Shown here piece after piece: positions 34,098 to 46,471 of a DNA stretch of 64,000 bases. Numbering within the stretch: the stretch's first letter is position 1; the number at the start of each line of letters is the position of its first letter. The notes below the pieces were generated by a model, which saw only the letters and a program-made list of their open reading frames with translations, was not told the origin of the DNA and searched no databases. This DNA is from Hordeum vulgare subsp. vulgare (taxonomy: Eukaryota; Streptophyta; Magnoliopsida; Poales; Poaceae). Both the position numbers and the translations under genes were made by a program. The stretch is taken from the NCBI RefSeq assembly GCF_904849725.1, contig NC_058521.1, positions 339,000,638 to 339,064,637 on the forward strand, read 5' to 3'.

Positions 34098-34939
34098 GGT
34101 CACCCAGGGTAGCTGGTGACTGTCCAGGATGGCGAGCTAGAACGAGCGCCTCGGAACGACGAGCGAGTGCTCCTGGTCATCCACATCGAGAGAGGTTTTT
34201 CTTTGCCTCCGCATCCTTTTTTCCAAGCGTTTCTTTGTTTCTTCGGGGCTCAGCTCCACCACCTTCCCCCCAATGATGTCTCGTATCTACCCGCATTTGT
34301 GTCCCTGAGCGGGAATTTCCTCAGGTGTCACCCGCATTGGGGTTTGTTCAAGCGCCTGTTCACGTGTCGGGTGATGACCGTGAAGAAATCCTCCTCATCG
34401 GGGGGGGGGGGATAACAAATGTGGCGTAGCTTTGTGGTGGCTTAGGCATTCAACTCAGGGGTAAGAGTAGCTTCCCCCATATGAGTTTCCCAGACTCGGT
34501 GAAGAATTGGAAGGATTCTTGGTTTTATTGCCGAGACTTACGCAAGGGTGATTCGGGCCTCCCGCCCTATACTGTTGATAGGATCCACCCGGCTCCTACC
34601 TTGACCTTGTCCAAGGAGGACAAGATCGATGCAGACATCTTGATGATAGCAGTAGTTGCCTTGATCCGGAAGGGTGTGAACGGGATGGACCTCCTGGAGG
34701 TCTTCTTCTAGTGTAGGATCCAGCCTCTTGAGGACAAAGTCCATCCAGTGTGGAAATATGAAGTGTCGGATGATCCGACTCGAGTCCATCCTAAGGAGAA
34801 CGGGGAAGAGGCGCCGGAGAATAAACTCAGGGTCGTTACCCTAGTGAGGGATAACCCCATGGGCTCCACGAAGGTGCCTCCTTTCTCGGTGGATCATCAG
34901 CCGAATGAGGCGTGCCATGGAGCATCTGTTACCGAGTGA
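34098..34939 (+). pseudogene. gag of element D, 'putative gypsy type transposon' domain
   Basis: Resumes the gag frame after the CACTA element. The segment ERVLLVIHIERGFSLPPHPF, then FFGAQLHHLPPNDVSYLPAF, then CHPHWGLFKRLF is the plant domain Pfam lists as putative gypsy type transposon (PF04195), here about 34155-34375. A G-run at 34401-34410 coincides with a frame change. SFPDSVKNWKDSWFYCRDL follows from 34484, then GVNGMDLLEVFF to 34711, a stop, and a further piece to 34939. The frame is split among at least three registers, so decayed. The BARE/Angela insertion begins 58 bases later. Confidence 0.75.
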
Positions 34940-34997
34940 ATTTCTTCGTTGTTCCAACTCCCATTTGTGATTTTGCTTCCATCACTCAGCATGCTTT

Positions 34998-36786
34998 TGT
35001 TGGAAATATGCCCTAGAGGCAATAATAAATTAGTTATTATTATATTTCTTTGTTCATGATAATCGTTTATTATCCATGCTATAATTGTATTGATTGGAAA
35101 CACAATACTTGTGTGGATATATAGACAAAACACTGTCCCTGGTAAGCCTCTAGTTGACTAGCTCGTTGATCAAAGATGGCCAAGGTTTCCTGGCCATAGG
35201 CAAGTGTTGTTACTTGATAACGGGATCACATCATTAGGAGAATCATGTGATGGACTAGACCCAAACTAATAGACGTAGCATGTTGATCGTGTCATTTTGT
35301 TTCTACTGTTTTCTGCGTGTCAAGTATTTGTTCCTATGACCATGAGATCATATAACTCACTGACACCAGAGGAATGCTTTGTGTGTATCAAACGTCGCAA
35401 CATAACTGGGTGACTATAAAGATGCTCTACAGGTATCTCCGAAGGTGTTAGTTGAGTTAGTATGGATCGAGACTGGGATTTGTCACTCCGTGTGACAGAG
35501 AGGTATCACGGGGCCCACTCGGTAATACAACATCACACACAAGCCTTGCAAGCAATGTGACTTAGTGTAAGTTGCGGGATCTTGTATTACGGAACGAGTA
35601 AAGAGACTTGCCGGTAAACGAGATTGAAATAGGTATGCGGATACTAACGATCGAATCTCGGGCAAGTAACATACCGAAGGACAAAGGGAATGACATGCGG
35701 GATTATATGAATCCTTGGCACTGAGGTTCAAACGATAAGATCTTCGTAGAATATGTAGGATCCAATATGGGCATCCAGGTCCCGCTATTGGATATTGACC
35801 GAGGAGTCTCTCGGGTCATGTCTACATAGTTCTCGAACCCGCAGGGTCTGCACACTTAAGGTTCGACGTTGTTTTATGCGTATTTGAGTTATATGGTTGG
35901 TTACCGAATGTTGTTCGGAGTCCCGGATGAGATCACGGACGTCACGAGGGTTTCCGGAATGGTCCGGAAACGAAGATTGATATATAGGATGACCTCATTT
36001 GATTACCGGAAGGTTTTCGGAGTTACCAGGAATGTATCGGGAATGACGAATGGGTTCCGGGAGTTCACCGGGGGGGCAACCCACCCCGGGGAAGCCCATA
36101 GGCCTTAGGGGTGGAACACCAGCCCTTAATGGGCTGGTGGGACAGCCCAAGAAGGCCCTATGCGCCATAGGAAGAAAATCAAATAGAAAAGAAAAAAAGG
36201 AGGAGGTGGGAAAGGACAGAAGGACTCCACCCACCAAACCAAGTAGGACTCGGTTTGGGGGGGGAGACCGCAAGGCTCCCCCTCCCCCACCTATATATAC
36301 GGAGGTTTTAGGGCTGATTTGGGAGGACTTTTCCACGGCAGCCCGACCACATACCTCCACGGTTTTTCCTCTAGATCGCGTTTCTGCGGAGCTCGGGCGG
36401 AGCCCTTCTGAGATAAGATCACCACCAACCTCCGGAGCGCCGTCACGCTGCCGGAGAACTCTTCTATCTCTCCGTCTCTCTTGCTGGATCTAGAAGGCCG
36501 AGATCATCGTCGAGCTGTACGTGTGTTGAACGCGGAGGTGCCGTCCGTTCGGCACTAGATCGGAGCGGATCGTGGGACGGATCGCGGGACGGTTCATGGG
36601 ACGGTTCGCGGGGCGGATCGAGGGACGTGAGGACGTTCCACTACATCAACCGCGTTTCTCAACTCTTCTATTGTGCGATCTACAAGGGTACGTAGATCGG
36701 AAATCCCCTCTTGTAGATGGACATCACCATGATAGGTCTTCGTGCGCGTAGGAAAATTTTTGTTTCCCATGCGACGTTCCCCAACA
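34998..36786 (+). repeat. 5' LTR of the decayed BARE/Angela element
   Basis: TGTTGGAAATATGCC to CCCCAACA. Relative to its 3' partner it lacks about 46 bases of C-rich DNA (present at about 43025-43075). TATA box at 36292-36299. Confidence 0.9.
36292..36299 (+). promoter_or_regulatory. LTR TATA box
   Basis: TATATATA in CCACCTATATATACGG, near where BARE-type LTRs carry their promoter. The equivalent in the 3' LTR is near 43096. Confidence 0.6.
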
Positions 36787-36787
36787 G

Positions 36788-36800
36788 TGGCATCATGAGC
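36788..36800 (+). other. Primer-binding site, initiator-Met type (variant)
   Basis: TGGCATCATGAGC follows the LTR by one base. It resembles the copia consensus TGGTATCAGAGC (initiator tRNA-Met) with changes. The same variant is present in the intact element at 53239. Confidence 0.65.
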
Positions 36801-39800
36801 TAGGTTCATGCGTAGATGTCTTCTCGAGTAGAACACAAAAGTTTTTGTGGGCAGTGATGTGCGTTTTGCTTCCCTCTTAGTCTTTTCTTGATTCCGCGGT
36901 ATTGTTGGATTGAACCGGCTTGGACCGACATTACTCGTACGCTTACGAGAGACTGGTTTCATCGCTACGAGTAACCCCGTTGCTCAAAGATGATTGGCAA
37001 GTGTCAGTTTCTCCAACTTTAGTTGAATCGGATTTGACCGAGGAGGTCCTTGGATGAGGTAAAATAGCAACTCATATATCTTCGTTATGGTGTTTGCGTA
37101 AGTAAGATGCGATCCTACTAGATACCCATGGTCACCACGTAAAACATGCAACAACAAAATTAGAGGACGTCTAACTTGTTTTTGCAGGGTATGCTTGTGA
37201 TGTGATATGGCCAACGATGTGATGTGATATATTGGATGTATGAGATGATCATGTTGTAATAGTTAATATCGACTTGCACGTCGATGGTACGGCAACTGGC
37301 AGGAGCCATAGGGTTGTCTTTAAACTAACGTTTGTGCTTGCAGATGCGTTTACTATATTCCTAGGACGTAGCTTTAGTAGTAATAGCATGAGTAGCACGA
37401 CAACCCCGATGGCGACACGTTGATGGAGATCATGATGATGGAGATCATGGTGTGACGCCGGTGACAAGAAGATCGTGTCGGTGCTTTGGTGATGGAGATC
37501 AAGAAGCGCATGATGATGGCCATATCATGTCACTTATGAATTGCATGTGATGTTAATCCTTTTTGCACCTTATCTTGCTTAGAACGACGGTAGCATTATG
37601 AGGTGATCTCTCACTAAAATTTCTAGACGAAATTGTGTTCTCCCCGACTGTGCACCGTTGCGACAGTTCTTCGTTTCGAGACACCACGTGATGATAGGGT
37701 ATGATAGACTCAACGTTCACATACAACGGGTGCAAAACAGTTGCACACGCAGAACACTCGGGTTAAGCTTGACGAGCCTAGCATGTGCAGACATGGCCTC
37801 GGAACACATGAGACCGAAAGGTCGAGCATGAATCGTATAGTTGGTATGATTAGCATAGAGATGCTTACCACTGAAACTATTCTCGACTCACGTGATGATC
37901 GGACTTGAGATAGTGGATTTGGATCATATACCACTCAAATGACTAGAGAGATGTACTTTTTGAGTGGGAGTTCTTAAGTAATATGATTAATTGAACTAAT
38001 TGTCATGAACATAGTCTAATGGTCTTTGCGAATTACGATGTAGCCTGCGCTATAGCTCTACTGTTTTTTATATGTTCCTAGAGAAAATTTAGTTCAAAGT
38101 TGATAGTAGCAAACTTTGAAGAGGATTGTCCTCGTTGCTGCGCAGAAGGCTTATGTCCTTAATGCACCACTCGGTGTGCTGCACCTCGAGCGTCGTCTGT
38201 GGATGCTGTGAACATCCGACATACACGTTTCTGATGTCTACACGATAGTTCAGTGCAAAATACTTAATGGCTTAGAAGCAAGGCACGGAAGACGTTTTGA
38301 AACGTCACGGAACATAAGTGATGTTCTAAAGAGATGAAATTGTGATTTCATGCTCGTGCCCTTGTTGAGAGGTACGAGACCTCCGACAAGATTCTTTGTC
38401 CACAAAGTAAAGGAGAAAAGCTCAATCGTTGAGCGTGTGCTCAGATTGTCTGAGTACGACAATCACTTGAATCAAGTGGGAGTTAATCTTCCCGATGAGA
38501 TAGTGATGGTTCTCCAAAGTCACTGCCACCAAGCTGTGAGAGCTTCGTGATGAACTATAACATATCAAGGATAGATACAATGATCTTTGAGTGATTCGCG
38601 ATGTTTGACACTGCGAAAGTAGAAATCAAGAAGGAGCGTCAATAGTTGATGGTTAGTAAAACCACTAAGTTTCGAGAAAGGCAAGGGCTAGAAGGGATAC
38701 TTCGTGAAACGGCAAAACAGTTGCTGCACTAATGAAGAGACCCAAGATTAAACCCAAACCTGAGACTAAGTGTTTCTGTAACGAGGGGAACAGTCACTGA
38801 GGCGGAGCAACTCTAGATACTTGGTAAATAAGAAGGCTGGCAAAAGTCGAAAGAAGTATATTTGATATACATGATGTTGATGTGTACTTTACTAGTACTC
38901 CTAGTAGCATGAGGGTATTGGATACTGGTTCGGTAGCTAAGTGATTAGTAACACAAAATGAAAGCTATGGCATAAACGGAGACTAGCTAAAGGCGAGGTG
39001 ACGATACGTGTTGGAAGTATTTCCAAGGTTGATATGATCAAACGTCGCACGCTCCCTCTACCATCGGGATTGGTGTTAAACCTAAATAATTGTTATTTGG
39101 TGCTTGCGTTAAGCATGAACATGATTGGATCGTGTTTATTGCAATACGATTATTCATTTAAAGAGAATAATGGTTACTCTATTTTCTTGAATAATCACCT
39201 TCATGGTTTATTGAATCTCGATCATAGTGTTACACATGTTCATGATATTGGTGCCAAAAGATACGAGGTAATGATGATAGTACCCCTTACTTGTGGCACT
39301 GCCGCTTGAGTCATGTTGGTATAAATTGCATGAAGAGGCTCCATGCTGATGGATCTTTATACTCACTTGATTTTGAATCACTAGTGACATGCAAATCATA
39401 CCACATGAGCAAGGCCTTGTTTTCATTGAGATGAAATAAGATAGTAACTTGTTGGAAGTGATACATTTTGATGTATGCAGTCCAATGGGTGCTGAGGCAC
39501 GCAGTGGATATCATTATGTTTTTACTTCAATGACGATTTGAGTAGATACTAGAGTATTTGCTTAATGAATCACAAGTCTAAAATATTGAAAAGTTCAATT
39601 CTGTTTCGGAGTGAAGTTCGTCGTAACAAGAGGATAAACTGTCTACGATATGATCTTAGAAATGAATATCTGAGTTACGAGTTTTGGTACGTAGTTAAGA
39701 CAATGTGGAAATTGTTTCGCGGTTCATGCCACCTAGAACATCATAGTGTGATGATGTGTCTGAACGTCATAGCCACACACTATTTGGTATGGTGCATGCT

Positions 39801-41736
39801 ATGATGTCTCTTATCGAATTACCACTATCGTTTATGGGTTAAGCATTAGAGACAACCGCATTCACTTTAAATAGGGCACCACGTATTTCCGTTGAGATGA
39901 CACAATATAGACTGAGGTTTAGAGAAATCTAAACTGTCGTTTCTTGAAAGTTTGGGGTTTCGACACTTATGTGAAAAAGTTTCAGTCTCATAAGCTCGAA
40001 CCTAAAGCGGATAAATGCATCTTCATAGGATATCCAAAACAGTTGGGTACATCTCCTATCTCAGATCCGAAAGCAAAGTGTTTGTTTCTAGAAACGGATC
40101 CTTTCTCGAGGAAAGGTTTCTCTCGAAAGAATTGAGTGGGAGGGTGGTAGAACTTGATGAGGTTATTGAACCATCACTTCGACCAGTGTGTAGCAGGGCG
40201 CAGGAAGTTGTTCCTGTGGCGCCTACACCAATTGGAGTAAAAGCTGATGATGGTGATCATCGAGCATCGGATCAAGTTACTACAAACCTCGTAGGTTGAA
40301 AAGGTCGCGTACTACTGCAGAGTGGTACGGTAACCCTGTCTTGGAGGTCATGTTGTTGAGTAACAGTGAACCTACGAGTTATGGAGAAAGCAGTGGTGGG
40401 CCCCGATTCCAACAAATGGCTGGAGGCCATGAAATTCGAGAGAGGATCCATGTATGAAAACAAAGTGTAGACTTTGGAAGAACTACTTGATGGTCATAGG
40501 ACTATTGAGTAAAGATGGATCTTTAAAAGGAAGACATACGATGATAGTGATAAGTCACTATTAAGAAAAGCTCGACTTGACACAAAGGTGTTTCCGACAA
40601 GATCAAACAGTTGACTATGATGAGACTTTCTCACTCGTAGCGATGCTAAAAGTCTGTTAGAATTATGTTAGTAGTTGCTGCATTATTTATGAAATATTGC
40701 ATGTAGGATGTCAAAACATTGTTTCCTCGACGGTTTCCTTGAGCAAACATTGTATGATATACAACCATGAGGTTTTGTCGATCCTAAAGATACTAGCAAG
40801 TATGCAAGCTCCAACGATCCTTAAATGGACTGGTGCAAGCATCTCGGAGTTGGAATATACACTTTGATGAGATGATCAAGGAATTTGGGTTTGTACAAGG
40901 TTTATGAGAAACTTGTATTTCCAAAGAAGTGAGTGGGAGCACTATAGAATTTCTGATAAGTATATGTGGTTGACATATTGTGGATCAGAAGTAATGTAGA
41001 ATTTCTATAAAGCATACAAGGTTGTTTGAAAGGAGTTTTCAAAGGAATACCTGGATTGAGCTACTTGAACATTGAGCATCAAAGATCTATGGAGATAGAT
41101 CGAAAGCGCTTAATGGAAGTTTCAACAAAATGCATGCCTTGACAAGTTTTGAAGGAGTTCAAAATAGACCAGCAAAGAAGAAGTTCTTGGTTGTGTTGTA
41201 AGGTGTGAATTTGAGTAAGACTCAAAACCCGACCACGGCAGAATAAAGAGAATAGATGAAGGTCGTCTTCTATGCCTTAGCCGTAGACTCTAAAGTATGC
41301 CATGCTGAGTACCGCACCTAATGTGTGCCTTGCACTCTGTTGAGAGGTACAGAGAGTGATCCATGATTGAATCACTAGCAGCGGTCAAAATTTATCCTTA
41401 GTAACTGATAGACTAAGGATTTTTTCTTGATTATGGAGGTGGTTAAAGAGTTCGTCGTAAAGGGTTACGTCGATGTAAGCTTTAACACTAATCCGAATAA
41501 CTATGAGTAGTGAAACGGATTCATATAGTAGAGTAGATATTTGGAGTATTTCCGAATAGCACATAGTAGCAGCATCTATAAGATGAGATAAGATTTGTAA
41601 AGAACACACGGATCTGAAAATTTAAGAACCGTTGACTAAAACCTCTCTCATGAGCAAGACGTGATCAGACCCCATGACTATATGGGTGTTGGATTCGTTG
41701 GAATCACATGGTGATGTGAACTAGATTATTGACTCT
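36801..41736 (+). pseudogene. BARE/Angela gag-pol, extensively decayed
   Basis: Collinear with the intact copy at 54494-58474. Recognisable pieces are gag (about 38100-38620), the zinc-knuckle region near 38760-38830 with Cys codons lost, protease near 38910-39300, integrase 39300-39840, an integrase-to-RT linker (39944-40470), reverse transcriptase 40480-41010, and RNase H near 41250-41600. No open stretch exceeds about 100 codons in the native frame; stops and shifts occur in every domain. The native start codon equivalent was not found. Nucleotide similarity to the intact copy looks around 75-85% by eye, much lower than between this element's own LTRs. Confidence 0.85.
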
Positions 41737-41752
41737 AGTGCAAGTGGGAGAC
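41737..41752 (+). other. Polypurine tract
   Basis: AGTGCAAGTGGGAGAC directly before the 3' LTR; identical to that of the intact BARE element. Confidence 0.8.
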
Positions 41753-43589
41753 TGTTGGAAATATGCCCTAGAGGCAATAATAAATTAGTTATTATTATAT
41801 TTCTTTGTTCATGATAATCGTTTATTATCCATGCTATAATTGTATTGATTGGAAACACAATACTTGTGTGGATACATAGACAAAACACTGTCCCTATTAA
41901 GCCTCTAGTTGACTAACTTGTTGATCAAAGATGGCCAAGGTTTCCTGGCCATAGGCAAGTGTTGTTACATGATAACGAGATCACATCATTAGGAGAATCA
42001 TGTGATGGACTAGACCCAAACTAATAGACGTAGCATGTTGATCGTGTCATTTTGTTGCTACTGTTTTCTGCGTGTCAAGTATTTGTTCCTATGACCATGA
42101 GATCATATAACTCACTGACACCAGAGGAATGCTTTGTGTGTATCAAACGTCGCAACATAACTGGGTGACTATAAAGATGCTCTACAGGTATCTCCGAAGG
42201 TGTTAGTTGAGTTAGTATGGATCGAGACTGGGATTTGTCACTCCGTGTGACAGAGAGGTATCACGGGGCCCACTCGGTAATACAACATCACACACAAGCC
42301 TTGCAAGCAATGTGACTTAGTGTAAGTTGTGGGATCTTGTATTACGGAACGAGTAAAGAGACTTGCCGGTAAACGAGATTGAAATAGGTATGCGGATACT
42401 AACGATCGAATCTCGGGCAAGTAACATACCGAAGGACAAAGGGAATGACATGCGGGATTATATGAATCCTTGGCACTGAGGTTCAAACGATAAGATCTTC
42501 GTAGAATATGTAGGATCCAATATGGGCATCCAGGTCCCTCTATTGGATATTGACCGAGGAGTCTCTCGGGTCATGTCTACATAGTTCTCGAACCCGCAGG
42601 GTCTGCACACTTAAGGTTCGACGTTGTTTTATGCGTATTTGAGTTATATGGTTGGTTACCGAATGTTGTTCGGAGTCCCGGATGAGATCACGGACGTCAC
42701 GAGGGTTTCCGGAATGGTCCGGAAACGAAGATTGATATATAGGATGACCTCATTTGATTACCGGAAGGTTTTCGGAGTTACCAGGAATGTATCGGGAATG
42801 ACGAATGGGTTCCGGGAGTTCACCGGGGGGGCAACCCACCCCGGGGAAGCCCATAGGCCTTAGGGGTGGCACACCAGCCCTTAATGGGCTGGTGGGACAG
42901 CCCAAGAAGGCCCTATGCGCCATAGGAAGAAAATCAAATAGAAAAGAAAAAAAAGGAGGAGGTGGGAAAGGAAAGAAGGACTCCACCCACCAAACCAAGT
43001 AGGACTCGGTTTGGGGGGGAGACCTTCCCCCCTTGGCTCGGCCGACCCCCTTGGGGCTCCTTGAGCCCAAAGGCAAGGCTCCCCCTCTCCCACCTATATA
43101 TACGGAGGTTTTAGGGCTGATTTGAGACGACTTTTCCACGGCAGCCCGACCACATACCTCCACGGTTTTTCCTCTAGATCGCGTTTCTGCGGAGCTCGGG
43201 CGGAGCCCTGCTGAGATAAGATCACCACCAACCTCCGGAGCGCCGTCACGCTGCCGGAGAACTCTTCTACCTCTCCGTCTCTCTTGCTGGATCAAGAAGG
43301 CCAAGATCATCGTCGAGTTGTACGTGTGCTGAACGCGGAGGTGCCGTCCGTTCGGCACTAGATCGGAGCGGATCGTGGGACGGATCCCGGGACGGTTCGT
43401 GGGACGGTTCGCGGGGCGGATCGAGGGACGTGAGGATGTTCCACTACATCAACTGCGTTTCTTAACGCTTCTGGTGTGCGATCTACAAGGGTACGTAGAT
43501 CGGAAATCCCCTCTCGTAGATGGACATCACCATGATAGGTCTTCGTGCGCGTAGGAAATTTTTTGTTTCCCATGCGACGTTCCCCAACA
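41753..43589 (+). repeat. 3' LTR of the decayed BARE/Angela element
   Basis: TGTTGGAAATATGCC to CCCCAACA, followed by the GCTTT target duplication. It shares with the 5' LTR several variants absent from the younger element (for example CCAGAGGAATG and TCGAGACTGG), showing the two LTRs descend from one insertion. Confidence 0.9.
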
Positions 43590-43594
43590 GCTTT

Positions 43595-45523
43595 TACAGG
43601 GCTGCTCAGTTCCATACTGGCGGTTGACCGCTCGCCCATTGACGTGGGGAGTGACACTGAAAACCAAGACATCGAGCACTCGGAGGGTTTGGAGGACGAC
43701 TAAGACGATGAAGGCGACGATGACGAGACGGAGGAGCGCGAGGAGGAGCATGGAGACAAGGCGGAATCTTCTCCGTCTGACGAAGTTTCGGTTGAGACCC
43801 GTTCCAAGGCATGCTAGGACCCTAGAGTCCGCGTAGGAGCCCCGAAAACTCCATCGACGGTAAAGCCGAGTGCGTCAGCAATGCTGACTCGCAGCTCCAA
43901 GCGAGGTCGGAGCGAGGCCGAGGCGCTATCGGAGCAGGCCGCCAAGCAACACAAGATCACGAGCTCCAAAAAGGTCGTTCTTTCGTGCATCAAGGTCGAC
44001 ATGCATGTGGCTTCGACGTAAGTACCTTTACCGAGTGGTTCATCTCAGTTTGAGCAATGTCTTACGAGTGATGATCGAGTTTTTGTTGTTTCTGTTGTAG
44101 GCCTGATACTTCGACCGCTTCACTGGATCCCAAGACCTCTGACAAAGGTAGAGCCGACGTTGATGTCGCTTCATCTAAAGGTAACCCTTGATATTTTCTA
44201 GCGATTCATTCAAAATCCGAGCTTTGGATATACGGGTGGCCTTTTGACTGTCTTGTGGACATATGCAGAGAGGCAAGACGTGGTTGAACTCGACGCCGAT
44301 GTCTGCTCCGTAGTTGAAGAAGTGCTTAAGCGGGCTCCGACTCCCAGTCGAGTGAGCGTCAAGGCCAAGACTCCCATCGTGCATGAGGCCGCCTTGGCTG
44401 GGGCGTCACTCGGACTGTATTCGTTGACTACTTCGTCGTGTGTCCCCAAAGATCGCAACATCTTCCAGCTCCAGCATACCCCGGAGGATCTAGAGGGGGC
44501 GTGCAAGGAGGCCTTGGCTCAGCTGGACATGATGGTTGGGCGATTGAAGGAGGCATACGACGCGAATTAATCTATGGAAAAGAACATTCGAGTAAGTCAA
44601 TTATGCATGTATTTGTTTTTGAATCTGTTCCTTAGTAGGATTCCTGAGTGGGCATGCCTAGAGGCACACCCACTTGGTGTTTGCTTTCAGTGGGAGCACG
44701 CTGAGCACACCCACTAGGTGTAGTCCCCGAGGCTACTGTCGACTGGGTCAATCGGCTGTAGTCTTTTTTCTTTGTATGTTCGACAGAGTCCAGTAGGGTA
44801 CGGAGCCCTTTTCTTTCTTCCATCTTCCCAGTGGGGGCGCGTTAAGCGCACCCACTGGGTGTAGTCCTCGAAGCTACTGTCGACTGGAGCAGTCAACAAT
44901 AGTTTCAGTTTCTTTCTTTTGATTGATAGAGGTTGGTCGGTTAAAGGACCCTTATCCTCTATCATTCCAATGGGGGCACGCCGAGCGCATGCGGTGGATG
45001 TAGTCCCCGAGGCTACCGTCGACTGTGGTTGTCGGCGGTAGTCTTAGAATCGCGACATTATGTTATGCCTTACTTGTATTTGTTGAGAGCAGACTGCTTG
45101 TGGGCCCATGGGCCGCGATGATGCCATGGAGAAAGAGTTGCAGAAACTCCAACTGAGCCCCGATGCGGAGAAAACCAAGAACAAGCGACTCGAGCAGGAA
45201 AACCGAATAGCTGAAGGTATGTCCTCGCCATCCGACTGATGCTCCATTAGGTCATCTTTTCTTATCCGACTAAGGCTGTCCTATCAGATCGCCTTTCCGA
45301 GAGGCTGAAGAATTCCATTTCTCTAGTGACCATGAAGGATGCCCTCGAGAAGAGGTATGAAGAAATCGCATCCGTTTGGAAGGATGCCAAGTAGAAGACC
45401 CATGCGGCTGAGGCCAAGCTCAAGACGGTTGGTACTTTGGATGAAGAGGCTTATGAAAGCCGGTGCGAAGAAGACCGCAGCAGAACTTGCCGAGGTGAAA
45501 AAGCATTACGATGAGTAGGAAAT
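43595..45523 (+). pseudogene. gag of element D, C-terminal part (decayed)
   Basis: Acidic Glu/Asp tract (43660-43790), a basic stretch with MLTRSSKRGRSEAEA near 43880, then an open segment 44244-44570 (VVELDADVCSVVEEVLKRAP, and later LEGACKEALAQLDMMVGRLK). Charged, coiled-coil-like pieces occur near 45117-45230 and 45300-45510. Such Lys/Glu-rich helical tails follow the PF04195 domain in this gypsy group. Intron-like gaps with splice-type borders separate the pieces (for example GTAAG at 44018 and TTGTAG at 44095), so spliced expression is possible. Stops break the frames. Cut at 45523 by the next LTR element. Confidence 0.55.
44688..45060 (+). repeat. Three tandem units with a 139-bp period
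   Basis: Units start at 44688, 44827 and 44966. Each opens with a GC-rich AGTGGGxGCxCG-type block followed by GTAGTCCCCGAGGCTAC and TGTCGACTG. A partial fourth unit precedes them (about 44646). They lie between two coding pieces of element D, probably in an intron or untranslated segment. Confidence 0.8.
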
Positions 45524-46449
45524 TGTTGGTGCACTAAAGACTGGGGTCTCCAGTGCCCCGGACTAGTGCGAGGACACCGGCAGCCCCTTTGCAGCGGCAA
45601 GGCGCGTCGCTGGAGCCTAGGGTAGAAGCAAGACTCGGAAGCCCACCAAGTACAGATTGCAAGCCCCCGGCAAGCACTCGCTTGCTGGGAATGAAGAAGA
45701 GACCCCGGCAGGAGCCCCCTGTCGGGCGGAGATGGACAATACTAAGGCGGGACCCTCCCGCCAAGGAAGGAGGACTGAGCCCCTGCAAGCCATCCTTGCC
45801 GGGAAGATTGACAAGTCCTCGGCAGGCCATCGCCTCCCTGCCGAGAGGAACAAGAAGAGCCTCAGCGAGCTAACCCTTGACGGGGAAGAAGAGAAGGCCC
45901 GAAGAGAGGCGCGGGCCGAGGGCGCCTTCGCGTCATGTGAACGCCTCCACCGACGAACACGCCACCTACAATGCATGGACCACACGTCCACCTGCACGCC
46001 AGCGCAACACCCCAAAGTTGCCGCGGTGGTACGTGTTCACCCCTCCCCCCCCCTGACGAGGTCAGGGAAGTCTGTCGAAGCATTTAATGCACCACAGTAA
46101 CACTGTGGCGGTCGGTGGGCATTGTTCCACTCGTGAACCATCGTTCACCCAATGAGCCACTGTGGTGACCCCTTCGCCTATAAAAGGAGGCCCGAGGCTC
46201 AGTAGAAGGGACTTTTTGGCTTTTTGACTAATCAAAAGGTTGTAAAAGGGACAGGGCTACAGTATACTAAAATGAATAACTAAACACATGCATGAGTAGG
46301 GTTTTACGCACAACGCGGCCCAAACCTGGGTAAAAACGACCTTGTCGGGCCCGGACTGTTGGTTCTCCTCTTGTCGCGGCCCCTCTCCCCGTTAAACCAG
46401 CAAAAGGTGACCGTTGAGGCCCCCATAGGTGTCGATCCTTTCACCAACA
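45524..46449 (+). repeat. 5' LTR of the LARD-like element
   Basis: TGTTGGTGCACTAAAG to CACCAACA, 926 bases. Rich in CCCCGGCA/TGCCGGGG-type blocks that can pair with one another. It contains about 150 bases (near 45905-46060) that are missing from the 3' LTR. Promoter near 46179. Confidence 0.8.
46179..46185 (+). promoter_or_regulatory. TATA box in the LARD-like 5' LTR
   Basis: TATAAAA in TTCGCCTATAAAAGGAGG, with a CCAAT motif 30 bases upstream (46149). The same arrangement recurs at 49465-49471 in the 3' LTR. Confidence 0.7.
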
Positions 46450-46453
46450 TCTT

Positions 46454-46471
46454 TGGCGCGCCAGGTAGGGG
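46454..46471 (+). other. Primer-binding-site-like sequence
   Basis: TGGCGCGCCAGGTAGGGG, four bases after the LTR. This motif follows the LTR in other Triticeae gypsy elements. The tRNA partner was not determined. Confidence 0.6.

Larger units (their letters stand above)
34998..43589 (+). mobile_element. BARE/Angela copia element with decayed coding region
   Basis: Complete structure: 5' LTR 34998-36786, PBS-like site 36788-36800, internal region, polypurine tract 41737-41752, 3' LTR 41753-43589, and a perfect target duplication GCTTT (34993-34997 and 43590-43594). Total 8.59 kb. By eye the LTRs differ by roughly 30 substitutions plus one indel of about 46 bases, near 98% identity. The coding region is collinear with the intact element at 54494-58474 but full of stops, frameshifts and substitutions. 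The contrast suggests mobilisation in trans. Confidence 0.9.
24703..45523 (+). mobile_element. gypsy element D (gag with 'putative gypsy type transposon' domain), heavily interrupted
   Basis: Its own DNA is 24703-26219, 34098-34992, 43595-45523, and possibly more beyond 64000. It starts TGTCGTGGGAATG at 24703 inside element C; GATTA (24698-24702) is the left target-site candidate. It was later hit by a CACTA transposon, a BARE/Angela element and a non-autonomous LTR element. Only the 5' region and gag are visible here; no pol or 3' LTR lies in the window. Confidence 0.7.

Noticed and set aside
35483..35731. Conserved small minus-strand ORF (about 82 codons) repeated at 42238, 51906 and 59017
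   Set aside because: It is present because the LTR itself is repeated; no start context or domain, and absence of stops over 82 codons in similar copies is not evidence of coding.
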